From NCBI GenBank assembly GCA_002449665.1, contig DJXH01000031.1, forward strand, positions 893 through 34,542: a stretch of 33,650 nucleotides of DNA. Reading direction: 5' to 3'. Under the pieces are notes generated by a model. The model was not told where the DNA came from. It saw only the letters and a list, made by a program, of their open reading frames with translations, and ran no database searches. Below are positions 1 to 7,517 of this stretch, piece after piece. The stretch comes from Bacteroidales bacterium UBA7009. GTDB taxonomy: Bacteria > Bacteroidota > Bacteroidia > Bacteroidales > Paludibacteraceae. The translations under genes and the position numbers were made by a program. How positions within the stretch are numbered: position 1 is the stretch's first letter; every line of letters begins with the position of its first letter.

Positions 1-46
1 TCTGGCAGCCGTAAGTCTCTATATAACATTTCATATCGTAAAGTAT

Positions 47-2314
47 TTATTCAATATGTAATCTGAATCGTATTCCCCACCACGGCATCTCCATATCCTT
101 AAAATGCGACAGCCGCCACACGGCATACAGTTCGCCGAAACGCAGGATATTGCCTATCCCCACACCAATCTCCGCATACGGCACTTTGAGGTCGCCGCCG
201 TATGCAAGTTTGACCTCCGCAAGTTCGGTCAGCCGCAGCCGCTGAACCCACGGAATGCGATTGAAAAGACAACCCTTGCCGTTCCAGTCAGCCTGCAAGG
301 TGAGGTAGCGCGAAGCGTAAGCCTCATTGTAAGCAAGCAGAGTGAAACGCGTAGGCTCGTAAGCATAACTTTGGTTGCCTTCAAAAGTATGCATCATATC
401 ATATGGTACATCGCCAATGACAACTCCGCCCTCAAATCTGTAGTTAAGCCTACCGTACATACCGAGCGAAGCCTCATGATAGAGCATAAAAGCCAACTTG
501 CCGTAAACATCGTAACTTTTTTCAAAGAAACGCTGAACACTACCCATCTCACCATAGAAATACAGCACCGGCAAATTGCTATACACGTGCACGCGCTGAA
601 AGTACATATCCACTTTTCTTTCCTGCCACCCCACCCTCACCAAGGCATTTGCTTTTGAGAAACGATAGCCTCTGTCGCCTGCAGAAATACCGAAACGCGT
701 CTCCACATTGGGCGACAAGTCAAGGTCTGCCATAAGCGACAACTCACGCCTATAGGACATAGAATGGGAGAAACGTACATCCTGCATAAACATCTGAACA
801 AGGTGCATGGTAACGTTCATATCGCTGAACCACATACTGTTCTCACGCTTGAGTTGCATCATCTCGTTTACATCGTTGCGAATATATTTATCTGAATAGC
901 AAAGCGATAATATATTTCTACGCTCCGTAGGCAACCGCCATTGTATCTTGCCTTCTCCCTTCCATTTTTTGTCGCCGAACCCATACGACGCGTATGCCTC
1001 AAGGCACACATCCTTTGAGAAACGCGCATTGGTACGCAGAGGAAGACCAAGACGGACAGTCTCAATGGGATTAACGTGTATAATCTCAGTTACCTTGCCT
1101 ATATCCACAAAGGTGCCGGTAGGTATATATGCAGTCTGTATAACCTGCGCGGCAAACGTGGCGACACGCATAATGGGAATATCGGCAAGCAAAGTGTCTG
1201 TATGAGCTTGCTCAACGGCAGCCGTAATACTGTCATTTGACCTATCCTGCATGGTCTCTCCTTTGTCAAAAGCAGAAACAGACTTAATAAGCAGCGAAGG
1301 GAATATATCCGTTTTGCCCAACTTCACATCAAAGTCCAACAACATAGTTATATCTTCAGCTTGAGGGACATATTTGCCTGAATCACTGCATCTAAACCAT
1401 TGTTCAATAGTAAGACCTTGCAGATAATTAACACTCACTTCAGACGGCACTTCCGCTCTTATATAAGTAAGCGCATAGGTAGATGAGTCCAACTGCAACT
1501 CGCCGTTGAAAGTAGGATAATACGGGTTCTTGGTATAAAACTGCACCTTATACGTTTTCTTATCTGCCACACCTATGGAATCAACGAGCAGATACTTATA
1601 ATAGTGGTTACCATCGCTCGCTAAAGGACTTAAAAAACTTGTCCCCAAGTATGCAAAAGTATTGGAGTAAAAACTCGGCGGTGCATCATAGTCGGAAAGT
1701 AGTATCTTCCAATGGTTGTCTGTAAGGACATAGACATTCTCATCCTGCTGCCCCTGCTGCGTAGTGCGGCTATAGACAGGCAGGACAAGTGTTGAATCGG
1801 CTGTATATCGCATTGCACCCTGCATACTCTTCCAAAATCTCCGTTTGAGTTGTTTCGCGCTGAACCGGCTTACGCTAACATCAAGTCTGCTGTCCGTCAG
1901 ACTGCCATCAGGCTCCGATTTATTTACACGCCTATACTTGCGAACGCTGTCCATCAACGCCAAAGCAGGATTGCTGCCGGGCAACACAAACACCTCTTCA
2001 AGTTCGTGCCGGCTCTCTTTTAAGGCTACATCTATCCCTGCCGACATACCGGGCTTAATATCATACTGCTGCTGCTCATACCCCACTGCAGACACAACCA
2101 TCACTGCTTTTTTGTCTAACTGCGTACGCAGGAGAAAAATTCCTTCCAGCGTGGTGGCTGTACCTACAGATGTGCCTTTTATATAGACACTTACGGCTTG
2201 CAGCGGTTCTCTCGTATCCGCATCATAGACCTCACCGACAATTGTGGTAAGTAAGCCCTGCGCAAAAACAGGCATTGAGGCAAAGAGAGCGAGTATATAT
2301 ATAAGCCTTTTCAC
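47..2314 (-). CDS. DUF5686-like outer-membrane protein with CarboxypepD_reg-like domain
   Basis: This 755-residue protein begins with a signal peptide (MKRLIYILALFASMPVFAQ). A carboxypeptidase-regulatory-like beta-sandwich follows at about residues 25-105, with the typical GEVYDADTREPLQAVSV start. The remainder resembles the DUF5686 family: NPALALMDSVRKYR near residue 115, then a long region rich in alternating beta-strand pattern consistent with an outer-membrane barrel. The start codon is GTG: it overlaps the TGA stop of xerD as GTGA, so the two are probably translationally coupled. The same +1 arrangement places the signal peptide exactly at the N-terminus. Members occur widely in Bacteroidetes and their function is unknown; an envelope role is inferred. 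It is the last gene of the rbfA-permease-xerD run. The 46 bases after it show no clear terminator. Confidence 0.8.
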   Translation of the reverse strand: MKRLIYILALFASMPVFAQGLLTTIVGEVYDADTREPLQAVSVYIKGTSVGTATTLEGIFLLRTQLDKKAVMVVSAVGYEQQQYDIKPGMSAGIDVALKESRHELEEVFVLPGSNPALALMDSVRKYRRVNKSEPDGSLTDSRLDVSVSRFSAKQLKRRFWKSMQGAMRYTADSTLVLPVYSRTTQQGQQDENVYVLTDNHWKILLSDYDAPPSFYSNTFAYLGTSFLSPLASDGNHYYKYLLVDSIGVADKKTYKVQFYTKNPYYPTFNGELQLDSSTYALTYIRAEVPSEVSVNYLQGLTIEQWFRCSDSGKYVPQAEDITMLLDFDVKLGKTDIFPSLLIKSVSAFDKGETMQDRSNDSITAAVEQAHTDTLLADIPIMRVATFAAQVIQTAYIPTGTFVDIGKVTEIIHVNPIETVRLGLPLRTNARFSKDVCLEAYASYGFGDKKWKGEGKIQWRLPTERRNILSLCYSDKYIRNDVNEMMQLKRENSMWFSDMNVTMHLVQMFMQDVRFSHSMSYRRELSLMADLDLSPNVETRFGISAGDRGYRFSKANALVRVGWQERKVDMYFQRVHVYSNLPVLYFYGEMGSVQRFFEKSYDVYGKLAFMLYHEASLGMYGRLNYRFEGGVVIGDVPYDMMHTFEGNQSYAYEPTRFTLLAYNEAYASRYLTLQADWNGKGCLFNRIPWVQRLRLTELAEVKLAYGGDLKVPYAEIGVGIGNILRFGELYAVWRLSHFKDMEMPWWGIRFRLHIE

Positions 2315-3201
2315 TTGTTTTTAGGGTGATAGCGCAGAATAGCATCGCGCAGGTCTTGCAAGTCAAGGTGAGTGTAAATCTCGGTGGTGGTAATATCTTC
2401 GTGTCCGAGCAGTTGCTGAATAACACGCAGGTCGGCTCCGTTCTGTAACAGGTGTGTGGCAAACGAATGGCGAAGAGTATGGGGCGATATGGTCTTTTTT
2501 ATCCCTGCAGCCTCGGCAAGACGGCGGATGATGGTAAATATCATTGCCCTTGTCAGTTGACCGCCGCGCCTGTTGAGAAAGGCGATATCCACGGCTTCGG
2601 GCTTGACAGGCAAGTGTTCTCTGTCTTCGAGCCAGAACCCGAACCACTTGTCTGCCTCCGGCGATATAGGGACAAGCCGCTGCTTGGCACCCTTGCCGCG
2701 AATAAGCATATACCCTTCCTTACGGTATATATCCGAGAGGCGAAGCCCCGTCAGTTCGCTTACACGCAGACCACTGCCGTATATCATCTCAATGATAGCC
2801 CTATTCCTGTGTCCTTCGGCAGCAGACAGGTCTATCTCGCCGACGAGCCTATCCACTTCCTCCAAGGTCAGAACCTCGGGCAGATGTTGCTCCTTACGCG
2901 GCGATTCAATCAGTTCGGCAGGGTCGTCATCACGATAACGATGATAGAGCAAGAACTTGTAAAACGACCTTACACCGCTGAGTATGCGCGCTTGACTTCG
3001 GGCATTACTCTGCTCGCTAAACTCGTCAAAGACAAAAGCCTGCAAGTCGGTTTGAGAAACACGGACCGGATCAATACCGTGTTCGCTGCAATAAGCGAAC
3101 AGTTTGTCCAAATCCTGCTCGTATGCCTCTACCGTAAGAGCAGAAAGCGACCGCTCAAGCTTGAGATAGATATGATATTTTTTTCTTATATCCGTTTCCA
3201 T
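2311..3201 (-). CDS. xerD: Site-specific tyrosine recombinase XerD
   Basis: The protein has 296 residues, the usual length for XerC/XerD. It has an N-terminal SAM-like core-binding domain (about 1-95, including RSLSALTVEAYEQDL) and a C-terminal catalytic domain. The visible catalytic set is R146 (GSGLRVSEL), a lysine in RGKGAKQR near 170, H241 and R244 (SPHTLRHSFATHLL), H267 (LLGHEDI) and nucleophile Y276 (TEIYTHL). XerD normally works with XerC to resolve chromosome dimers at dif during division. No element boundary or second integrase lies nearby, so a housekeeping role fits better than a mobile-element integrase, although XerC versus XerD cannot be told apart with certainty. The ATG lies inside the 3' end of the upstream permease gene (16-bp overlap), and the stop overlaps the next gene's GTG. 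Confidence 0.92.
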   Translation of the reverse strand: METDIRKKYHIYLKLERSLSALTVEAYEQDLDKLFAYCSEHGIDPVRVSQTDLQAFVFDEFSEQSNARSQARILSGVRSFYKFLLYHRYRDDDPAELIESPRKEQHLPEVLTLEEVDRLVGEIDLSAAEGHRNRAIIEMIYGSGLRVSELTGLRLSDIYRKEGYMLIRGKGAKQRLVPISPEADKWFGFWLEDREHLPVKPEAVDIAFLNRRGGQLTRAMIFTIIRRLAEAAGIKKTISPHTLRHSFATHLLQNGADLRVIQQLLGHEDITTTEIYTHLDLQDLRDAILRYHPKNK

Positions 3202-4418
3202 GTCTTGTCGTCAAAAGATATATTCCGAGCCGGATACCAAGCCGCTACGAATCCTATAATCAACACAACAGCAAGCACATAAAGAATATCTAACGGCTGG
3301 ATGCTCACGGGGTATGATTCTATTATATAGTTGTTGTCATGTCCGAGTTTGAGCCAGCCACACACCTGCTGCGAATAGCAGACAAGTGTACCCGCTACTA
3401 TTCCCGCAACTGCACCGAGAGATGAAATCATCCAACCCTCATAAAGAAAAGTAAGGCGTATATCCCGCTCAGTTGCACCAAGGGTATGGAGGGTCAGTAT
3501 ATCGTCCTTCTTCTCAAGAATGAGCATAGAGAGCGAACCGATAAGGTTGAAAGCGGCAATAAGCATAATAAAAGCAAGCAACAGCCCCGTGAGAAATTTC
3601 TCAATCTTGAGAATCTTATAAAAATCCGCCTGCTGCTCGTACCTGTTTAACACCTTATACTCTGCTCCGAGCAACTGTTGTATGCTTTTTTGCGCCGATT
3701 TGGGAGCATCTGCTGCGAGTTTTATTTCCAATGCAGTCACTTCTGTTTCGCTATATAAGAACAGGTCGCGCGCAAGAGGAAGTGAGACAAGCATCATATT
3801 GTCGTCATACTTGCTTTGGTTGACTGCGAAAAGTCCTGCAATAAAGCACGTTACCTGCGTAAAACTGTCCTGCGGACGAAGCATATTCACTTTTACGTTT
3901 CTCTTGGGAGCATATATATGTACTCCGCTCAAAAAGTGCGGATTTATACCGAGTTGCGCCGCCAAGCCCTGCCCCATAACAGTCCGCTCAAAAGCACCGT
4001 CATAGACCATAAACTTGCCATCCACTATGGTGGAGTCTATCTGCGTAAGACTGCTGAAAAGTGTATCAACACCTTTGAGCAATGCAGGTATCTGACGACC
4101 GTCAAACTCCACCAATGCCGTCTCCTCAATGGTTTGAGACAGTATCTCTACGTATGGCAAAGTCTTCAAAGAGTCAATTGCAGCAGTCTCCACAGCAAAA
4201 CTCTTGCCTTCAGCGACCTCAATCCTCAAGTCAGGGTCAAAATCGGAGAACATCCTCGTTACAAGGTCATTAAAGCCGTTCATCACAGAGAGCACACACA
4301 CCATAGCCGCAGCCACCACTGCCACCGCAATTGCGCTGACAATGCTCACTACGTTGATGGCACTATGGCTTTTTTTAGACCACAGATAACGCCACGCTAT
4401 AAAACCCTTGAAGTTCAT
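3186..4418 (-). CDS. LolC/LolE-family ABC transporter permease (FtsX/MacB fold)
   Basis: This 410-residue protein has the layout of lipoprotein-releasing permeases. One N-terminal membrane segment (about 20-45) follows the start motif FIAWRYLWSKKSHSAINVVS. A periplasmic domain covers about 46-265, and three C-terminal membrane segments form the FtsX domain (about 270-395, including ILTLHTLGATERDIR). In Proteobacteria LolCDE moves lipoproteins from the inner membrane towards LolA; Bacteroidetes homologues are usually annotated the same way. No LolD ATPase is present in the window, so the partner must be encoded elsewhere. The gene starts five bases after the rbfA stop and its 3' end overlaps xerD, so it belongs to the same transcription unit. 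Confidence 0.85.
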   Translation of the reverse strand: MNFKGFIAWRYLWSKKSHSAINVVSIVSAIAVAVVAAAMVCVLSVMNGFNDLVTRMFSDFDPDLRIEVAEGKSFAVETAAIDSLKTLPYVEILSQTIEETALVEFDGRQIPALLKGVDTLFSSLTQIDSTIVDGKFMVYDGAFERTVMGQGLAAQLGINPHFLSGVHIYAPKRNVKVNMLRPQDSFTQVTCFIAGLFAVNQSKYDDNMMLVSLPLARDLFLYSETEVTALEIKLAADAPKSAQKSIQQLLGAEYKVLNRYEQQADFYKILKIEKFLTGLLLAFIMLIAAFNLIGSLSMLILEKKDDILTLHTLGATERDIRLTFLYEGWMISSLGAVAGIVAGTLVCYSQQVCGWLKLGHDNNYIIESYPVSIQPLDILYVLAVVLIIGFVAAWYPARNISFDDKTWKRI

Positions 4419-4423
4419 ACGAC

Positions 4424-4759
4424 CTACCGATGCAGGAGTTCGTCTATATGCTCCATACGGTCAATGGTATCATCAAGATGGAAATGCAGTTCAGGGATAA
4501 TACGCAGTTGATGTCGCTCAAGTCCGCCGAGTTCACCTCGTATGCGGGAAGTCTGCGCATCCACCTGCTCCATTACCTCTGCCGCCCTCTGCTGAGGGTA
4601 AATACTGAGATAGACGTGAGCTATAGCCAAGTCGGGAGATATACGCACCTCGCTCACAGAGATAAGCGTCCCCGGCATAGTGCGGGCGTAGGCAAGAAAT
4701 ATATCTCCGAGGTCTTTCTGAATAAGACGCTCTATTTTTTGTTGTCGAGTAGTTTGCAT
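4424..4759 (-). CDS. rbfA: Ribosome-binding factor A
   Basis: The 111-residue protein matches RbfA in length and key segments: RQQKIERLIQKDLGDIF at the N-terminus, TLISVSEVRISPDLAIAHVYLS (an extended KH-fold strand-helix block, abbreviated here) in the middle, and a C-terminal LRIIPELHFHLDDTIDRMEHI block. RbfA binds the 30S subunit during late 16S rRNA 5'-end maturation and cold adaptation. It heads the run with the LolC/E-like permease, an adjacency I recall from other Bacteroidetes. No TAnnTTTG-type promoter was found in the 170 bases before it, so its promoter is unresolved. Confidence 0.93.
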   Translation of the reverse strand: MQTTRQQKIERLIQKDLGDIFLAYARTMPGTLISVSEVRISPDLAIAHVYLSIYPQQRAAEVMEQVDAQTSRIRGELGGLERHQLRIIPELHFHLDDTIDRMEHIDELLHR

Positions 4760-4851
4760 AATTTATCTAAATGTTGTTATTTATGATTCTACATTATTTA
4801 AGTGTACCGAACGAAACTTTGTCCACACTACACTTGATAAAAGAAAACAAG

Positions 4852-4912
4852 GGAAAAAAGACCGCTCTCTTTTCCCTAATCTTCTTGATTATGCCGCTTT
4901 ATAGAGCGGGCT
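4852..4912 (-). terminator. Probable terminator of rpmH
   Basis: Read on the minus strand, a CCCGCTCT segment just past the rpmH stop can pair with AGAGCGG further on, and this is followed directly by TC and a run of six T. A smaller alternative hairpin (CCGCT with AGCGG) lies inside the first arm. The long loop makes this weaker than the two terminators near the end of the window. Confidence 0.45.
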
Positions 4913-4929
4913 TAACAAATCGGCACGGC

Positions 4930-5088
4930 TTAACGTTTGTGGCGACCTTCGTCTGCAACTGTCAGTTTTTTGCGACCTTTTGCGCGACGTGCAGCCAATA
5001 CGCGGCGACCGTTAGCGGTTGCCATTCTCTCCATAAAGCCGTGTTTGTTACGGCGTTTACGTTGTGAAGGTTGGAATGTACGTTTCAT
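4930..5088 (-). CDS. rpmH: Ribosomal protein bL34
   Basis: This 52-residue, highly basic protein was translated by hand from the minus strand. It begins MKRTFQPSQRKRRNKHGF and continues with the L34 signature RMATANGRRVLAARRAKGRK. It ends with an eight-residue tail, TVADEGRHKR, and a TAA stop. L34 is normally 44-53 residues, so this is full length. It is a component of the 50S subunit. The gene is divergent from secG and has a perfect Bacteroidetes-type promoter 40 bases upstream. It is too short to show among long open frames, and a 98-residue plus-strand frame over the same bases is its shadow. Confidence 0.96.
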   Translation of the reverse strand: MKRTFQPSQRKRRNKHGFMERMATANGRRVLAARRAKGRKKLTVADEGRHKR

Positions 5089-5127
5089 ATCTTTGTCTAT
5101 TTTTAGTTAATACAATGAAAAAGCGTG

Positions 5128-5159
5128 CAAAGGTACGCACTATTTTTGTATTGTGCAAA
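5128..5159 (-). promoter_or_regulatory. Promoter of rpmH, TTTG-N20-TACCTTTG
   Basis: On the minus strand the -33 box TTTG (5159-5156) is followed by exactly 20 bases and the -7 box TACCTTTG (5135-5128). This matches the Bacteroidetes primary-sigma consensus TTTG-N19-21-TAnnTTTG. It lies about 40 bases before the rpmH ATG. The flanking sequence CGTACCTTTG-ACGCTTTTT is shared with the secG promoter facing the other way. Confidence 0.85.
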
Positions 5160-5225
5160 TTATTGTACATTTTTTTATCTTTATTGCCGTATATAATTCA
5201 TAACATCGGCAAAAGGGCATGAACA

Positions 5226-5257
5226 TTTGCTGATTATAAAAACAACTCGTACCTTTG
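5226..5257 (+). promoter_or_regulatory. Promoter of secG, TTTG-N20-TACCTTTG
   Basis: On the plus strand TTTG (5226-5229) is followed by 20 bases and TACCTTTG (5250-5257), a perfect match to the Bacteroidetes promoter form. It lies about 55 bases before the secG ATG and is divergent from the rpmH promoter. Confidence 0.85.
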
Positions 5258-5312
5258 TACGCTTTTTGCATATTCAGTGTAAAAAAAGAGGAAAACTAAA
5301 AACAAAACGATT

Positions 5313-5660
5313 ATGTATATATTCTTAACTATTCTTATTGTAATTGTAGCCATTTTGCTGACCGGTATCGTACTTATACAACAAAGCAAAGGCGGCGGAT
5401 TGGCTTCAAATTTTGCGGGTGCAAATCAGGTTATGGGTGCACCTCGTACTGCAGACCTGCTTGAAAAAACAAGTTGGACACTGATTGCCATCATTGTAGT
5501 TCTCAGCATTTTAGCTGTAGGAATACACAAAGGTCAGAATACTAACGGCAACGACAGCAGTGCTATTACGGAGCAAGTGGAAGAAGCAGCATCTCAACTT
5601 CCTCAACCAACAGCCCCCGTACAAGAGGCTCCTGCCGCTGAAACAGAGGCTGAAAACTAA
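5313..5660 (+). CDS. secG: Preprotein translocase subunit SecG
   Basis: The protein has 115 residues. It has two membrane segments, about 3-22 (FLTILIVIVAILLTGIVLIQ) and about 53-70 (WTLIAIIVVLSILAVGI). Between them is the SecG hallmark QQSKGGGLASNFAG followed by a short loop. The C-terminus is an acidic, Pro/Ala/Glu-rich tail (about 75-115), common in Bacteroidetes SecG. SecG joins SecYE in the inner membrane and promotes protein export with SecA. It is a single-gene unit on the plus strand, and its end lies 12 bases from the end of the convergent aroA fusion gene. Confidence 0.93.
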   Translation: MYIFLTILIVIVAILLTGIVLIQQSKGGGLASNFAGANQVMGAPRTADLLEKTSWTLIAIIVVLSILAVGIHKGQNTNGNDSSAITEQVEEAASQLPQPTAPVQEAPAAETEAEN

Positions 5661-5672
5661 TCTTACAGATTG

Positions 5673-7517
5673 TCAAAACTGCGGTTGGGCTTTTCTTTGG
5701 CGCAATAGACCGCCTATAAGGCTGAAAAGCATATAGAAAGGATAGACCAACTCCAAAAGTACGATTGTAGGGAGAGAGACGGAAGTGTCTCTCTTTCTTA
5801 TTAGTCTGTATTCAAGCGGGAACTTGAACACAAGCACAAGCGGACAAAGAATCTGCAATAAATTGGCAAGGACAACAACGGCTCCGACAAACTTAATATC
5901 TCTGTCTTTATACACACCCGCCTTACCGGCCCAACGCATACGCTGGTGTATAAAGTCTTTGCAATTACTTATGGGATATACAACCGCCGAATACGCCTCA
6001 CCGTCCTTTGCGCTTATTTTATACCTTTTTTGCTTAAAGGCTTCAAGCAGAAACATATCATCGCCGGAGGGCAACTCGGGATACAAATCAGGATAACACT
6101 CAAGCCACCTTTCGCGCCTGACAATCATATTTGCACCGCTGCACATTATAGGTCTGCCGCGCAGAGCAAAGTCAATGGTTAGCTGCTGTATGGCAGCATA
6201 TTCGGCTTGCTGCAAACGTTCAAGCACACTACCGCCGCCTTTATCCATCATAAGAGGCAGGATTATCATATCAGGATTTCCCATTCTGCCTATTGTCTGC
6301 CTTATCTGCATTAAGGATATAGGCGGAGGGACTATATCATCGTCTTGCAGCCATACATAATCCGTTTCGGCAGCAGTTATAAGTTTATGCAGTGCATACT
6401 TTTTGCCCTTGCCCTCATCATTTATGCCGCGCCGAGGCACCACAACCGATAGGGACGGCAACAATTTCTCCTGCACCATAATAAGTTGGTCTGCAAAAAG
6501 AGGATAGGACTTGGCAATACACTGCTTGTCATCCGGCTCACGATCGGCAGCAAGCAAAGCCATAGCGATACGATGATCCGCAAAAGACGACACCGAACCG
6601 TTTATCATTTTGCTTACTGTATTCTCCCTGTCACTTTCTTTCCATTTAAGTCTTTCAGTGCCGACAGCAGCGAGTTTGACACCAAGCAAATGGCACGTCA
6701 TAGCAACTGCGGGATACAAATCGGGAGTATCAGAAAAATCAACGTGCAATTCAGTGCATTTATTCCCGATATAATACAACACCGCTCCATCGTCTTGAAA
6801 CTTTGTACCGACTCCCAACTGCGCGAATATAGCTGCTAACACTTTGTCGCCTTGAACTGAGTTTGAGAAAAGTCCTTTGAGCAGCAGAGGTTCAGCCGGT
6901 GCGTGCAGAGCCATCCATTCATACCAGAAAGCGGCAGATGACCAATCTGCTTCAATATTGGATTGACGAATGAGGTCGTAATGTTCTATGGTCCTGCGCG
7001 TCAATTCTATATAAGGAGATGACACATCAGTCTTCACTTCTATACCAAGCAACATAAGAGCCGATACGAATTGTGTGGATTGCGGTTGCAATATCTCTAC
7101 ACTTCCTTTTTTAATATCTTTACCGGCAATCCTCACAGGCAAGAAACCTTCCTTTTCTATATAAATTATATCTGCTCCTAATGTAAGCAAGGCATCTACG
7201 AGTTGTTTCATCGGGCGCAACTTCATTCGTTCGCACCCCGTAATAACGACCTCACCGACATTACGCAAAGCACAATAGGCTGTAAGAAAGCGTGCCGCCG
7301 TACCGCAATTATCCACATCCAACGTGGCAGTTTCTACTCGACTACCGCTTTTGATATAGTTTTCTCTTGATTGCAGTGTTATCAAATGCCGTCTTAGTAG
7401 CACCACATCTTGCGGTGTAGAAACACAGACCTCCGTGAGGGGGTCTGTGTGGAGAGCCTGCAAAACGAGTAATCGGTTTGCAATACTTTTAGATATTGGC
7501 AGTTCGACTTGCTGCAT
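5673..7517 (-). CDS. aroA: AroA (EPSP synthase) fused to a truncated membrane GT2 glycosyltransferase
   Basis: The 614-residue frame contains two unrelated parts. Residues 1-354 are EPSP synthase, which joins shikimate-3-phosphate and PEP. Visible motifs are PISKSIANR (8-15), NCGTAARF (70-77), GCERMKLRP (94-102), STQFVSAL (147-154), DTPDLYPAVA (263-272), KESDR (293-297) and DHRIAMA (314-320). Only about 16 residues separate KESDR from DHR, far fewer than the roughly 40-45 usual in the family. Residues 356-614 resemble the second half of a GT2 enzyme: GKGKKYALHKLI, a DDD metal motif at 392-394, SGDDMFLLEAFK, HQRMRWAGK, then two C-terminal membrane segments (about 543-565 and 582-603). The usual N-terminal GT2 block with the NDGS-type nucleotide site is missing. 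The ATG overlaps the dipeptidyl peptidase stop as TGATG, so it is the last gene of that run. Whether either half is active is uncertain. Confidence 0.85.
   Translation of the reverse strand: MQQVELPISKSIANRLLVLQALHTDPLTEVCVSTPQDVVLLRRHLITLQSRENYIKSGSRVETATLDVDNCGTAARFLTAYCALRNVGEVVITGCERMKLRPMKQLVDALLTLGADIIYIEKEGFLPVRIAGKDIKKGSVEILQPQSTQFVSALMLLGIEVKTDVSSPYIELTRRTIEHYDLIRQSNIEADWSSAAFWYEWMALHAPAEPLLLKGLFSNSVQGDKVLAAIFAQLGVGTKFQDDGAVLYYIGNKCTELHVDFSDTPDLYPAVAMTCHLLGVKLAAVGTERLKWKESDRENTVSKMINGSVSSFADHRIAMALLAADREPDDKQCIAKSYPLFADQLIMVQEKLLPSLSVVVPRRGINDEGKGKKYALHKLITAAETDYVWLQDDDIVPPPISLMQIRQTIGRMGNPDMIILPLMMDKGGGSVLERLQQAEYAAIQQLTIDFALRGRPIMCSGANMIVRRERWLECYPDLYPELPSGDDMFLLEAFKQKRYKISAKDGEAYSAVVYPISNCKDFIHQRMRWAGKAGVYKDRDIKFVGAVVVLANLLQILCPLVLVFKFPLEYRLIRKRDTSVSLPTIVLLELVYPFYMLFSLIGGLLRQRKAQPQF

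Noticed and set aside
2311..3201. XerD as integrase of a mobile element that includes the phage-like cassette.
   Set aside because: It overlaps housekeeping genes on both sides in a tight operon and lies 25 kb from the cassette.
2452..3282. A 276-residue plus-strand frame over xerD.
   Set aside because: The minus strand has a full tyrosine recombinase with its catalytic residues.
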